Source of the DNA: Planctomycetota bacterium
Lineage (GTDB): Bacteria; Planctomycetota; UBA1135; GCA-002686595
DNA: 64,000 nucleotides
NCBI GenBank assembly: GCA_016714045.1
Contig: JADJNY010000006.1
Location: 62,001-126,000, forward strand
Reading direction: 5' to 3'
Under the pieces are notes generated by a model. It made no database searches. It saw nothing but the letters and a program-made list of their open reading frames with translations, and was not told the DNA's origin. Below, in pieces: positions 36,137 to 46,304 of this stretch. A program made the translations under genes and the position numbers. How positions within the stretch are numbered: the stretch's first letter is position 1; each line of letters begins with the position of its first letter.

Positions 36137-37639
36137 GTGAACTACTCGGCGTCTCCGTTCCATCGCTTCGAGTCGGACGGCGCGTCCTTCGTCTACGCGG
36201 GCCGTTCCGCCGCGATCGTCGCGCTCGACGCGGCCTCGAGCGCGGTGCTCGAGCACTTCACACGCCCCGGCGGCGCCGACCTCGACGCGTGGACGGCCTC
36301 GATCCGCGCGCACGCCGACGCGACCGCGCTGCGCGAGGCGTTCGGCGAGCTCGTCTCCGTCGGGCTGCTCGGTCCGACGGGCGAGGTCCCCGCCGCCGCG
36401 GAGACGCTGCCGCCGATGCCGTTCCCGGTGTCGACGCTCGTGCTCAACGTCACGAACAAGTGCAACCTGTCCTGCACGTACTGCTACGAGTACGGCCAGG
36501 ACAAGATCACCGACGTCGGCGCCAAGAAGGCGCCGCGCATGTCGCTCGAGACCGCGACGAAGTCGATCGAGCTCCTCTTCGCCGAGTCCGCGGGCCAGCG
36601 CGAGGTCAGCGTCACGTTCTTCGGCGGCGAGACGCTGCTCAACTTCGACGTGATCCGCGGCGCGGTCGAGCACGCGGAGGCGCGCGCCCGCGAGAGCCGG
36701 AAGCGCGTCTCCTTCGCGCTCACGACGAACGCGACGCTGCTCACCGACGAGATCATCGCGTTCCTCGCCGCGCACCGTTTCGGCGTCAACGTCTCGATCG
36801 ACGGCGCGCGCGCCGACCAGGACCGCCACCGCGTCTTCCAGAGCGGCAAGGGCAGCTACGACGTGGTCGTGCCGCGCATCCTGAAGCTCCTCGCCGCGAT
36901 GCCGCGCGCGAAGGACGGCGGGCGCCCCGTCGGCGCGCGCGTGACGCTGACGAAGGGTCTCGCCGACGTCGTCGAGACGTTCCGGCACCTGACGCAGGAC
37001 CTCAGCTTCGAAAGCGTCGGCTTCGCGCCCGTCACGAGCGCCGAGGACCGCGAGTGGGCGCTCGTCGCGAGCGGAGCGACCGCCGGCGGCGACATGGGCC
37101 GCGTGCTCGAGGGCTTCCGCGCGCTCGCGAAGGACTACGTGGCGGCGGCGCTGCGGAACGAGTCGCACGGCTTCTCGAACCTGAACGACCTGCTCGGCGA
37201 GCTCCACCGCGGCACGAACAAGGCGCACCCGTGCGGCGCGGGCCTCGGCCTGCTCGGCGTGTCGACGGAGGGCGAGCTCGGCCTCTGCCACCGCTTCGTC
37301 GAGTCGGACGCGCACGCGCTCGGCGACCTCGAACACGGCATCGACCAGGAGAAGCGCGCGCGCTTCCTCCACAGCGTGCACGTGTCGAAGAAAATCGCGT
37401 GCCACGACTGCTTCGCGCGCCCCCACTGCTCGGGCGGCTGCTACCACGAGGCGTACGTGCGCTACCAGGACGCGACGCAACCGAACCTGCACTACTGCGA
37501 CTGGGTCCGCGCGTGGACCGCGCTCGGACTCGATTGCTACGCCGAGATCGCTCGCAAGAACCCCGCCTTCCTCGAACGCTTCGAGGAGAGCGGTGACCGA
37601 GCGCGCCATGAGCGCGCGACGACGGAGACGACCGCATGA
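36137..37639 (+). CDS. qhpD: QHNDH maturation radical SAM/SPASM enzyme QhpD
   Basis: 500 residues, GTG start. Radical SAM cluster CNLSCTYC (Cys 109, 113, 116), then VTFFGGETLLNF, and a Cys-rich SPASM end (IACHDCFARPHCSGGCYHEA ... HYCDW). QhpD forms the intrapeptidyl Cys-to-Asp/Glu thioether cross-links in the gamma subunit while its leader peptide is attached. The stop overlaps the qhpC start (ATGA), coupling translation of enzyme and substrate. Assignment rests on motif content and the flanking alpha and gamma genes. Confidence 0.93.
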   Translation: MNYSASPFHRFESDGASFVYAGRSAAIVALDAASSAVLEHFTRPGGADLDAWTASIRAHADATALREAFGELVSVGLLGPTGEVPAAAETLPPMPFPVSTLVLNVTNKCNLSCTYCYEYGQDKITDVGAKKAPRMSLETATKSIELLFAESAGQREVSVTFFGGETLLNFDVIRGAVEHAEARARESRKRVSFALTTNATLLTDEIIAFLAAHRFGVNVSIDGARADQDRHRVFQSGKGSYDVVVPRILKLLAAMPRAKDGGRPVGARVTLTKGLADVVETFRHLTQDLSFESVGFAPVTSAEDREWALVASGATAGGDMGRVLEGFRALAKDYVAAALRNESHGFSNLNDLLGELHRGTNKAHPCGAGLGLLGVSTEGELGLCHRFVESDAHALGDLEHGIDQEKRARFLHSVHVSKKIACHDCFARPHCSGGCYHEAYVRYQDATQPNLHYCDWVRAWTALGLDCYAEIARKNPAFLERFEESGDRARHERATTETTA

Positions 37640-37947
37640 AGCACCTCCAGCCCATCAATCGCAAGGCGCGCTTGCTCGCGGCGCGCACGGACGAACGGAG
37701 CGGCGCGCGCGCGCTGGCCGACATCCCCTTCGGCTGCAGCACGCAGCTCGACCCTGGTTGGGAGGTCGACTCGCAGGGTGGAACCTACGGGCTCTGCACG
37801 CCGGTCGAGCGCGACCTCTACGACTGCTACCACACGTGCTATTGGCCCGCGCAGGTGCCCGATGCGCTGACGAACTTCCCCAAGTGGTCGAACTCCTGCG
37901 GCGCGGCCGCGCAGGACTGGGCCAAGATCGACCTCGTCTTCCCCTAG
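37636..37947 (+). CDS. qhpC: QHNDH gamma subunit precursor (CTQ-containing)
   Basis: 103 residues. The region from Cys 34 aligns with known gamma chains: DPGWEVDSQGG, DLYDCYHTCYWPAQVPD, and the end DWAKIDLVFP. By that alignment the cross-link pairs are Cys 34-Glu 43, Cys 54-Asp 60 and Cys 68-Asp 76. The CTQ cofactor would form from Cys 64 and Trp 70, and the catalytic-base Asp corresponds to Asp 39. All are present at the canonical spacings. The offset implies a 27-residue leader removed before ADIPFGC, for QhpE cleavage. A GGAG site precedes the ATG within qhpD. Confidence 0.95.
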   Translation: MKHLQPINRKARLLAARTDERSGARALADIPFGCSTQLDPGWEVDSQGGTYGLCTPVERDLYDCYHTCYWPAQVPDALTNFPKWSNSCGAAAQDWAKIDLVFP

Positions 37948-37958
37948 TGGAGTCCGTG

Positions 37959-39155
37959 ATGCGCACGCCGAGCTCGATCCTCGCCTCCTCGCTGCGCGCC
38001 GCCTGCGCGCTGCTCGCCGCCGCGCCGCTCGCGGCGCAGGCTCCCGCCGCGACGGGAGCGCAGGGGTCCGCGCCTTCCGCCGCCGCTCCGCTCGCGGCGA
38101 AGGAGTACTTCTACTTCCGCATGTGGCCCGACTACTACTGCCGCTTCGACCCGGTCGACGACCAGATCGTCGCGAAGGTGAAGTTCGAGCACGGCCTCGC
38201 GCACGAGATGGAGTACACGCACGACCAGAAGCAGGTCCTGATGGTAACGGGCCAGAAGGCGTGGCTCGAGATCATCGACCTCGCGACGATGCAGGTCGTC
38301 GACGCGCACTGCTTCGACGAAGTCGGCTACGTCGTCCGCATCGACGGGCTCAAGGAACAGCCCGGTGGCAAGCGCTGGTTCGTGCGCATCGACAAGGTCG
38401 AGAAGAAGCCCGACCAGTTCGTCGTCGCCGATTCGGAGTGGCTCGACTACGACCTCGAGGAGCGCGCGGTCGTGAAGCGCATGAAGGAGCTGCCGAAGGC
38501 GATCCGCAGCGGCTCGCGCGTCAGCCCCGACGGCAAGACGTGGCACGTGTTCGGCAAGGACTTCGCCGTCGTCGACCCGGTGACACTCGAGGAGACGGCG
38601 AAGATCGAGCTCTCGAAGCCGCCGTACGCCGGCGCGGGGCCGTTCTCGATCCGCGGCGAGGACTTCTTCGATCGCGCGAACCCCGACGCCTACCGGTTCA
38701 TGTACACGATGCGCGACCCGGTGTTGAAGAACCGCACGCTGTTCGGCCTGATCGACCTCGACCTGAAGGAGTCGAGGATCGCGAGCTACACGGAGTGGGG
38801 CTCGATGCCGCGCGTGGGCAGTTGGATCTACTCGCGCGACCACAAGGTCGCCGTCGCATCGCGTTTCAGCGGGTTCGGCGGCGGAGGAGGCGGTCGCGGC
38901 GGTCAAGACGAGTACCGCGATCCGCAGACGACGCTGGTGACCTTCGACTTGACGAACGGGAAGAAGCTGCGCGAGACCGTGATCGACATCCGCAACGGGC
39001 TGCACCTCTCGGCGCTCTCGCCCGACGCGACGAAGCTCTACCTGACCGGGCGCGGCGACGAGATCTGGATCTACGGCGCGGACCACAAGTACCTGCGCAC
39101 GCTGACGATGCCCGGCGACATCGACGCCTGGTCGTCGTTCACGGTCGCGCACTGA
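37959..39155 (+). CDS. qhpB: QHNDH beta subunit (seven-bladed propeller)
   Basis: 398 residues from ATG 37959, with GGAG 6 bases before it. Signal peptide (MRTPSSILASSLRAACALLA). The mature part has propeller strands typical of QHNDH beta chains: KEYFYFRMWPDYYCRFDPVD, VVRIDGLKEQPGGKRWFVRI, DPVTLEETAKIELSKPPYAG, and a closing YLRTLTMPGDIDAWSSFTVA. A Gly-rich loop (SGFGGGGGGRGGQDEYRD, about 305-322) is an insertion I do not expect in proteobacterial homologues. It forms the periplasmic enzyme with the alpha and gamma subunits. Confidence 0.92.
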   Translation: MRTPSSILASSLRAACALLAAAPLAAQAPAATGAQGSAPSAAAPLAAKEYFYFRMWPDYYCRFDPVDDQIVAKVKFEHGLAHEMEYTHDQKQVLMVTGQKAWLEIIDLATMQVVDAHCFDEVGYVVRIDGLKEQPGGKRWFVRIDKVEKKPDQFVVADSEWLDYDLEERAVVKRMKELPKAIRSGSRVSPDGKTWHVFGKDFAVVDPVTLEETAKIELSKPPYAGAGPFSIRGEDFFDRANPDAYRFMYTMRDPVLKNRTLFGLIDLDLKESRIASYTEWGSMPRVGSWIYSRDHKVAVASRFSGFGGGGGGRGGQDEYRDPQTTLVTFDLTNGKKLRETVIDIRNGLHLSALSPDATKLYLTGRGDEIWIYGADHKYLRTLTMPGDIDAWSSFTVAH

Positions 39156-39201
39156 TCGCGACGCGCGGCGCCCCATGTGCCCCGGGCCGCCGCGCGACCC
39201 C

Positions 39202-39856
39202 ATGCGACCCCGGATCGTCCTCGTCGACAGCGGCGTGCACGCGGAGCACCCGCACGTGATGGAGCACGACCGCGTCGTCGCCAGGCTCCACGTTTCGCGG
39301 CCCCGACGAGCACGGCCGCGTGACGCGCCACGACGACGCGGTCGCGACGGACGAGCTCGGCCACGGCACCGCGGCGGCGGCGGCGATCCTCGACCTCGCG
39401 CGCGGGGCGGAGCTCGTCTCGCTGCGCGTGTTCGAACGCGAGCCCGCGTGCCCGTTCGAGCGCGTGCTCGCCGCTCTGCGCTACGCGCTGGAGCTCGATG
39501 CGCGGTTCGTGAACCTGTCGCTCGGCACGACGGAGGAGCGCTGGCGCGACGAGCTGCTCGACCTGGGCCGCGCGTTCGCCGTGCGCGGCATCGTCGTCGT
39601 GTCCCCCGCCGCCGAGCGCGGCCTGCCGATGCTGCCCGGCGCGCTCGCGCCCTACACCGGCGTGCTCGTCGACGCGCGTTTGCCGCGCGAGGCGCCCGAG
39701 CTGCGCGCGAGCGGCGCGCGCTCGTTCTGGTTCGCGTCGCCCTACCCGCGCGACTTGCCGGGGCTCGCTCGCTCGCGCAACCTCGCGGGCGTCAGCATGG
39801 CGACGGCGAACGTGACGGGCTTCCTCGCGCGCCGAGTCGACGCCGCCGGGGGCTGA
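39202..39856 (+). CDS. qhpE: Subtilisin-like leader peptidase QhpE, apparent +1 frameshift near 39283
   Basis: About 217 residues after correction. Frame 1 gives MRPRIVLVDSGVHAEHPHVM with catalytic Asp 9. The other frame supplies GSTFRGPDEHGRVTRHDD, then DELGHGTAAAAAILD (catalytic His), FVNLSLGTTEERW, and GVSMATANVTGF (catalytic Ser). The switch is explained by one surplus A at 39283 within CCAGGCTCC. In Paracoccus QhpE removes the gamma-subunit leader in the cytoplasm. The gene's position after qhpB and the complete S8 triad support the call. As assembled it would be inactive, so check for a sequencing error. Confidence 0.82.
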
Positions 39857-39924
39857 CCGCCAGGATTCCATCCGGGCGCGGTCGAACCGCCCACGAGCCT
39901 CGTCGGCGCGCCAGCATCCGACGG

Positions 39925-41352
39925 TCAAGCACGCACGACGACGCCCGCGCGGCACGCGCTCGTGAGCGCCTCGCGCACCACGGCCGGCGTCCGCGTCGCG
40001 AGCGCGGGCACGCGTCGCGCGCGCTTGAGCACCTCGTCCAGGCTCGCGCCGCCGTCGCAGCACGCGAGCAGCACGTCGACGGGCACGGTGTGGAACTCGG
40101 CGTGCGCCTCGTCGCTTCCGCGCACGCGCCGGCCGGGCACCGCGGCGAACGCGTCGCCGCTCGGCACGAGCACGCTCGCCGGTTCGAGCTCCGGGTTCGG
40201 TCGCACGCGTTCGGGGAGCGCCACCGCGCGCGCCGCCGCGGCCGCATTCGCGAGCGCGTGGCGCTTCGTCCAGAACGGCGCGCGCTCGAAGCGCCGCTCC
40301 GCCGCGTAGAACGCGAGCGTCGAGCGCGCGTGCGCCTCGAAGAGCCCGCGCTCCCACGCGCGGCGGTGCGCGAGGACGAGCTCGCGGTCGAGCTTCGCTT
40401 CGAGCAGCGCGTTCACGCAGCGCGCGGCGTGATCCGCGGACGCAAGCGCCTTCTCAACGCCCTGGCTCGACAACGGATCGACGCACGACGCGGCGTCGCC
40501 GGCGAGCAGCACGTCGCCCCCCGTCTCGACGAGCCGCGGCGCGGCCGTGGTGCCGCGCTCGAACGCCGCGGGTGCAGCGCGACACGGCCCGAGCGCGTGC
40601 TCGCGCGCCGAACGCCACGCGGCGTCGCGGCCCTTCGCCGCGAGTTCGTCCCTGTCGACGAACAGCGTGACGCTCGCGCCGCCCGCCGCGAGTGGAATCC
40701 ACCACCACCAGCCCTCGGGGACGGCCTCGATGCTCGTCGCGTCGGCGAAGGCGCCCGCGTCGGGGACGCGTGCGTTGAGCGCGATCAGCGCGGGGAGCTC
40801 GCGCACGACGCGCCCGTCGACGAGCGACTCGGGCATCGTCCGCCCCGCGGCCGCGACGACGACGCGCGCGTCGAACGCGAGCTCGGTCCCGCCGACAGCG
40901 GAGCGCGACAGCTCGTCCACGGCGCGCCGCTCGCGGTCGAGCTCGACGCGCACGTGCGGCGCGCGCCACGGGGTCCGCGCGGAGGCGCCTTCGACGAGCT
41001 CGACGCCGCGCTCGATCGCGAGCGCGCGCAGCGCGGCGTCGAAGGCGACGCGCTCGAGCTTGTACCCGCGCTCCTTCGGCGCGAGCTTGCGCCAGAAGAC
41101 CTCGCCCGCGCCCCACAGCGCACCGTGCCGCGCCGCGCCGTCGAATCCGAGGCGCTCCACGATCGGAACGAGCCCGAGCCGCGCGAACATCGGCTCCGCC
41201 GACCCGACGACGGTCTCCGCGAGCACGCCCGAGCCCGCGCTCGACCGGTGGAGCAAGACGACGCGCCGTTCCGGTCGCGCGACGAGCGCCCCGAGGATCG
41301 CACCCGCGGGTCCCGCGCCCGCGATCACAACGTCGGCGCGCTCGAGCCTCAT
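39925..41352 (-). CDS. qhpG: FAD-dependent monooxygenase QhpG (gamma-subunit tryptophan hydroxylation)
   Basis: 475 residues. N-terminal FAD-binding motif VVIAGAGPAGAILGALVA (about 8-25), mid motif RVVVAAAGRTMPESLV, and the GD box GDVLLAGDAASCVDPLSSQG. A C-terminal extension (about 415-475; PVDVLLACCDGGASLDEVLK) may be a winged-helix-like or docking region. QhpG in Paracoccus hydroxylates the CTQ-precursor Trp of the cross-linked gamma subunit. Here it is convergent with qhpE (68-bp gap). Its ATG overlaps the stop of an upstream metallophosphoesterase gene, so it is expressed from a different transcript than qhpADCBE. Confidence 0.84.
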   Translation of the reverse strand: MRLERADVVIAGAGPAGAILGALVARPERRVVLLHRSSAGSGVLAETVVGSAEPMFARLGLVPIVERLGFDGAARHGALWGAGEVFWRKLAPKERGYKLERVAFDAALRALAIERGVELVEGASARTPWRAPHVRVELDRERRAVDELSRSAVGGTELAFDARVVVAAAGRTMPESLVDGRVVRELPALIALNARVPDAGAFADATSIEAVPEGWWWWIPLAAGGASVTLFVDRDELAAKGRDAAWRSAREHALGPCRAAPAAFERGTTAAPRLVETGGDVLLAGDAASCVDPLSSQGVEKALASADHAARCVNALLEAKLDRELVLAHRRAWERGLFEAHARSTLAFYAAERRFERAPFWTKRHALANAAAAARAVALPERVRPNPELEPASVLVPSGDAFAAVPGRRVRGSDEAHAEFHTVPVDVLLACCDGGASLDEVLKRARRVPALATRTPAVVREALTSACRAGVVVRA

Positions 41353-43316
41353 CGGCGCACCCAGCGCGCGTCCGCGCCGACGAACGCGTCGCGGGAGTTC
41401 TCGCTCGCGTCCGGCGTCCACAACGAAGCGGCGCCGTCGAGGTGCAGGAGCAGTTGCGTCTCCATGTCCGGCTCGAAGCGCTCCTCCGGGACGAAGCTCT
41501 CGCCCGCGTAGCGCGCGACGCGCGACACGCGCACCTCGTCGATCGCGCCGCGGAACCAGGACTCGCTCGTCCCGTCGGCCTTCCACGTCAGCGCCGATCA
41601 CGAGGCAGCAGCGCCTTCCCCGCGCTCGCCGGACGCCGGGGCGCGCGCGAGGCAGCGGCCGTCGACGTAGAGCCGCAGCTCGGATCCGTCGTACACACCC
41701 GCCACGTGCGACCAACGGCCCAGCTGGAGTGCGGGCTCGCTCGCCTCGACGCGCGCGTACTTCTTGCCGAGGAAGACGCTGAACGACGGCTTGCCCTCGT
41801 CGACGAACAGTCCGTAGTCGCTCTGCTCCGTCTTGCAGAGGAACCCCGCGCGCTTCTCGAAGCGCTTCTCGGGCTTCACCCACCCTTCGAGCGTGAACGG
41901 TCCGTCGCGCAGGTCGAGCGGCACCGTGAGCCGCGTGCCCGCCCCGTCGAACGCGAGGGCGCGGTCGCTCTTCGGCACGGCGGGGAGCCGCGCTTCGGGC
42001 GACAGCGCGAGCTCGGCCTCGAGCGTGCGCACGGCGAGCGGCACGCGCAGTGCTTCGCCGAGGTAGTCCACCGCGAGGCGGAGCTCCGGCACGCGCAACG
42101 CGGGGTCGAGGTCGCCGACTTCGCTCTCCATCCGACCCGCGAAGAGCTCGACCTTCTTCGACTCGCCCGGCGCGAGCGTCGCGTGCACGTGGTCGGGCTG
42201 GAACGTCCAGCGCGCGTCGGCGCTCGTGCCGGTGACCTCGAATTCGACCGGGCGCGACGTGGGATTCGCGAGCGTCAACGCGAGCTGCCCCGCGCCGCGC
42301 GTCCGGCCGACTTCGATCCGGCCCTCGACGCGGGCCGGCAGCGCCTTCGCGAGCGCCGCGACGTCCTCGCTCACCTTGCCCGTGATCGCGCGCGGATCCT
42401 GCACTGCGCCGACGGGGATCGATGCGACCGACACGCGGTCCTTGCGCACGGTGACGACCTGGAACTGGTGCAAGTAGCCCGCTTCCTTCGCGTAGCCCTC
42501 CTGCTGTCCGCCGACGGTGGCGAGCGCGAAGTACTCGATGCCGTCCTTCTGTCCGTCGTAGCGCATGTGGTGGATGTGGCCGGCGAAGACGGCGCTGACG
42601 TTGCCCGCGGCGGCGAGGAGCGCGTGGACGCGCTTCCAATCGTCGCCGTAGCCGCCGCCGAGCCAGCGCGGATGGTGCAGGAACAGAAACACGTGCTCCG
42701 CCTGCTTCGAGCGCTCGAGCGTCGCCCGCAGCCACTCGAACTGCGCGTCGCTCATCGTCTGGCACGCGGGCTCGTCGAAGGTCTTCTTGCCCGTCGCGGG
42801 GTCGCCCTCGTCGCTGAAGAGCGCGATGAAGACGCTGCGCTTGTGCTCGAACGAGTACCAGAGCGGGCCGAAATGGCGCTCGAACTGCGCTTCGTTCTCG
42901 CCCTTCGGCCGCTCGCCCTTCCCGCGCCAGTAGACGTCGTGGTTGCCCGCGACCGGGAACCACGGGCATTCGAGCTTCGCCATCGTCGCCTTGTACTCGG
43001 CGGCCTGCTCGAGCCACTTCGGCACGTCGTTGTAGCCTTGCACGAGGTCGCCGACGGTCATCACGAGATCGGGCGCGAGCAGGTTCGTGTCGCGCACGGC
43101 GTCGGCGAGCACGCGGATGCCCTCGGGCGGGCCGCTCGTACGGTCGCCGAAGACGACGAACACGAACGCGTCTTCCTCTCCGGGAAGCGGCAGATCGACG
43201 AGCGCCGTGCGCGACGTCTGCACGCGCGCGCCCGGAGGCGACGGTTCGTCGTGGTGGAACGGAGCGAACAGCGCCGCGAGGAGCGGCAGGGCGAAGGCGA
43301 GGAGCATGCGCAGCAT
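41349..43316 (-). CDS. Secreted metallophosphoesterase with C-terminal LamG domain; two compensating indels near 41565-41606
   Basis: About 655 residues. Signal peptide (MLRMLLAFALPLLAALFAPF). Calcineurin-like motifs: VFVVFGDRTSG, MTVGDLVQGYND, FPVAGNHDVYW and FAGHIHHMRY. A beta domain follows, then LamG (SDRALAFDGAGTRLTVPLDL ... WFRGAIDEVRVSRVARYAGE). As assembled a TGA at 41598-41600 interrupts the LamG. The expected segment LVIGADVEG is in another frame between about 41604 and 41565, and the original frame then resumes. Two opposite one-base indels explain this. The stop overlaps qhpG's start (ATGA). Probably hydrolyses extracytoplasmic phosphoesters. Confidence 0.8.
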
Positions 43317-43340
43317 GCTACCCGGCTCGACCGCCGCGCA

Positions 43341-43535
43341 TCAGACGGGTTTCTGCTCGCGCAGCGCATCGGCGGGCTGCCCGAAGCGCTGCTCGCGGAG
43401 CGCCTCCGCGATCTGCTCGTGCGCGCGCATCGCGCGCCAGCCGACGACGATCCAGAAGATCGTCGTCAGGAGCGCGACGATCGAGGTGACGACGGAGAGG
43501 AAGACGAAGAAGGGGCCGGTTCCATTGATTTGCAT
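43341..43535 (-). CDS. Small single-pass membrane protein
   Basis: 64 residues from the ATG at 43533-43535, preceded by AAAGGA about 10 bases upstream. One transmembrane helix (FFVFLSVVTSIVALLTTIFW, about 9-28) is followed by a charged amphipathic C-terminus (HEQIAEALREQRFGQPADAL). No family recognised. It lies between a membrane-attached protein kinase and a metallophosphoesterase on the same strand, 24 bases before the latter's start, so co-expression is likely. Short, but the ribosome site and clean hydrophobic segment favour a real gene. Confidence 0.65.
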   Translation of the reverse strand: MQINGTGPFFVFLSVVTSIVALLTTIFWIVVGWRAMRAHEQIAEALREQRFGQPADALREQKPV

Positions 43536-43649
43536 CGTGGCGGTTCCTTTCAGGGCACCAGGACGGAGAGATCGGAGAACTCGAAGACGAGCCGCGACGT
43601 CGGAGCGCAGAACCTGGAGTCTCGACGGCGCGGCGAGCGCGACGGGACG

Positions 43650-44951
<1,302 letters not shown>

Positions 44952-45162
44952 CGAAGCTCCTCGGGGACGCGAGGAGAGAAGCGAGGCGCGGCCCAGGTTA
45001 CCGGCCGAGCGCGGTTTTTTCCGGGCGCTCTACGGACTCCGTCGGAGCGCGTGCTCGTCGGCGGCGAAGGAGCGCGCCCGCGACCCCACGGCGATCCAGC
45101 GCGCGCGCTCCGCATCCGATACGCTTCACCGCGGCTCGTCCGCGCTCCCGTCCCGCGCGCCC

Positions 45163-46080
45163 ATGTCCGCCCCCCATCCCCCCGACGCACCCGAGGAGCG
45201 CGACGCGCCGTCCTCCGCGACGATCCAGCCGCGACGCGTGCTCGTGATGGGCGTCCTGCCCGCCGTGTGCGCGCTGCTCGTCGTGCTGACCGCGGCGTTC
45301 GCGCCGGCGGAGGAGCGCGCGCCGATCCTGTGGTCGAGCCTCGTCGCCGCCGCGTCGGGCCTCGCCGCGACGTCGATCGGCGTTTACGGCGGCGTGCTCG
45401 TGCCCGGCCTGCTCCTGCTCGGCGTCGACGCGCGCTTCGCCGCGGCCGCCTCGCTCTTCCTCCAGGTGCTCGTGATCCCGCTCGGCGCGGGCGCGCACGT
45501 GAAGCTCGGCAACGTGACGCGCCACGTCGCGGTGCCGCTCGTCGCGGGCGGCGTCGTCGGCGCGTTCGCCGGCCCGTTCTTCTCCGCGGCGATGCCAAAG
45601 GAGGCGATCGCGCGCATCGTGTCGGGCTCGATCGTGCTCGTCGGCCTGCTCGTGCTCGCGACGCTGCGCTTCGGCGGCCTCGCCACCACGGCGCGCGTCG
45701 AAGACGTCGCACGCACGAAGATCGGCAGCGTCGGCCTCGTCGCCGGCTTCGCCTCCGGCGTCTCCGGCGCAGGCTGGGGCCCGATCGGCGTGAAGCTCCT
45801 GCTCCTCCTCGGCATCGAGCCGCGCCAGGCGATCGGTTCCTCCCTCCTCGGCCGCGTCTTCATGTCGCTCTCCGCCGTGATCGGCTACCTCGTGAGCGAG
45901 AACGCCTTCCGCGACATCCAGCCCAACTACTGGCTCCTCCTCCCCCTCTTCGCGGGCTCGATCGCGACGATGATCGCCGGCGTCTCGCTGGTCCACCGGA
46001 TGCAACGCGAACGCGCCGTCCTGCTGATCACCCTCCTCTCGATCGCCCTGGCCCTGCCGACCCTGATCCGCGGCCACTGA
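45163..46080 (+). CDS. TauE/SafE family permease (sulfite exporter-like)
   Basis: 305 residues with about eight transmembrane helices. Two family repeats begin ILWSSLVAAASGLAATSIGV (about 63-82) and VGLVAGFASGVSGAGWGPIG (about 190-210), each with the Gly-rich GxxGG/SGxGWG turn of TauE/SafE. These transporters move sulfur anions or other small organic anions; the substrate is not predictable. The first 28 residues are a polar cytoplasmic extension. The gene ends 66 bases before repeat copy A. The 211 bases upstream hold nothing recognised. Confidence 0.87.
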   Translation: MSAPHPPDAPEERDAPSSATIQPRRVLVMGVLPAVCALLVVLTAAFAPAEERAPILWSSLVAAASGLAATSIGVYGGVLVPGLLLLGVDARFAAAASLFLQVLVIPLGAGAHVKLGNVTRHVAVPLVAGGVVGAFAGPFFSAAMPKEAIARIVSGSIVLVGLLVLATLRFGGLATTARVEDVARTKIGSVGLVAGFASGVSGAGWGPIGVKLLLLLGIEPRQAIGSSLLGRVFMSLSAVIGYLVSENAFRDIQPNYWLLLPLFAGSIATMIAGVSLVHRMQRERAVLLITLLSIALALPTLIRGH

Positions 46081-46145
46081 CGCAACGCCGTCCCGCTCCC
46101 GACCAGAAGGCACACGCGTCCCCCCTTCGCTGGTCACCCCCCGCC

Positions 46146-46295
46146 CGTTGCTGAGAGCCCCTAGAACTCCGCGTCGTCATGGGCCGGTCCTCCGGCCCAT
46201 GACGACGCGGAGTCCGGAATGCGAAGCATCCGAATGTGTTCCGTTGCGTCCCTTCCCCCTTGATCGCTTCATCCGGCAATTGCGTCCCGACCGAC
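46146..46295 (+). repeat. Dispersed 150-bp repeat, copy A, with a perfect 22-bp-stem hairpin
   Basis: Matches copy B (55703-55852, opposite orientation) over its full length: flank GTTGCTGAG, hairpin, CGGAATGCGAAGCATCCGAA, then CATCCGGCAATTGCG and CCCGACCGAC. The hairpin arms are 46166-46187 and 46192-46213 with loop TCCT. Outer ACTCCG and inner GGGCCGG parts of the stem are shared with copy B, while the middle nine bases differ yet stay fully paired. It lies between the stops of the permease and the ECF sigma gene, so it could also terminate both transcripts. No protein-coding capacity is credible. Confidence 0.9.
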
Positions 46296-46304
46296 ACCCA
46301 CCCC

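Noticed and set aside
39925..43017. A 1030-residue minus-strand open frame spanning qhpG and much of the phosphoesterase gene
   Set aside because: Only the part from 41352 down is QhpG; the upstream part is an out-of-frame reading of the phosphoesterase gene, apart from the short LVIGADVEG segment explained by indels.
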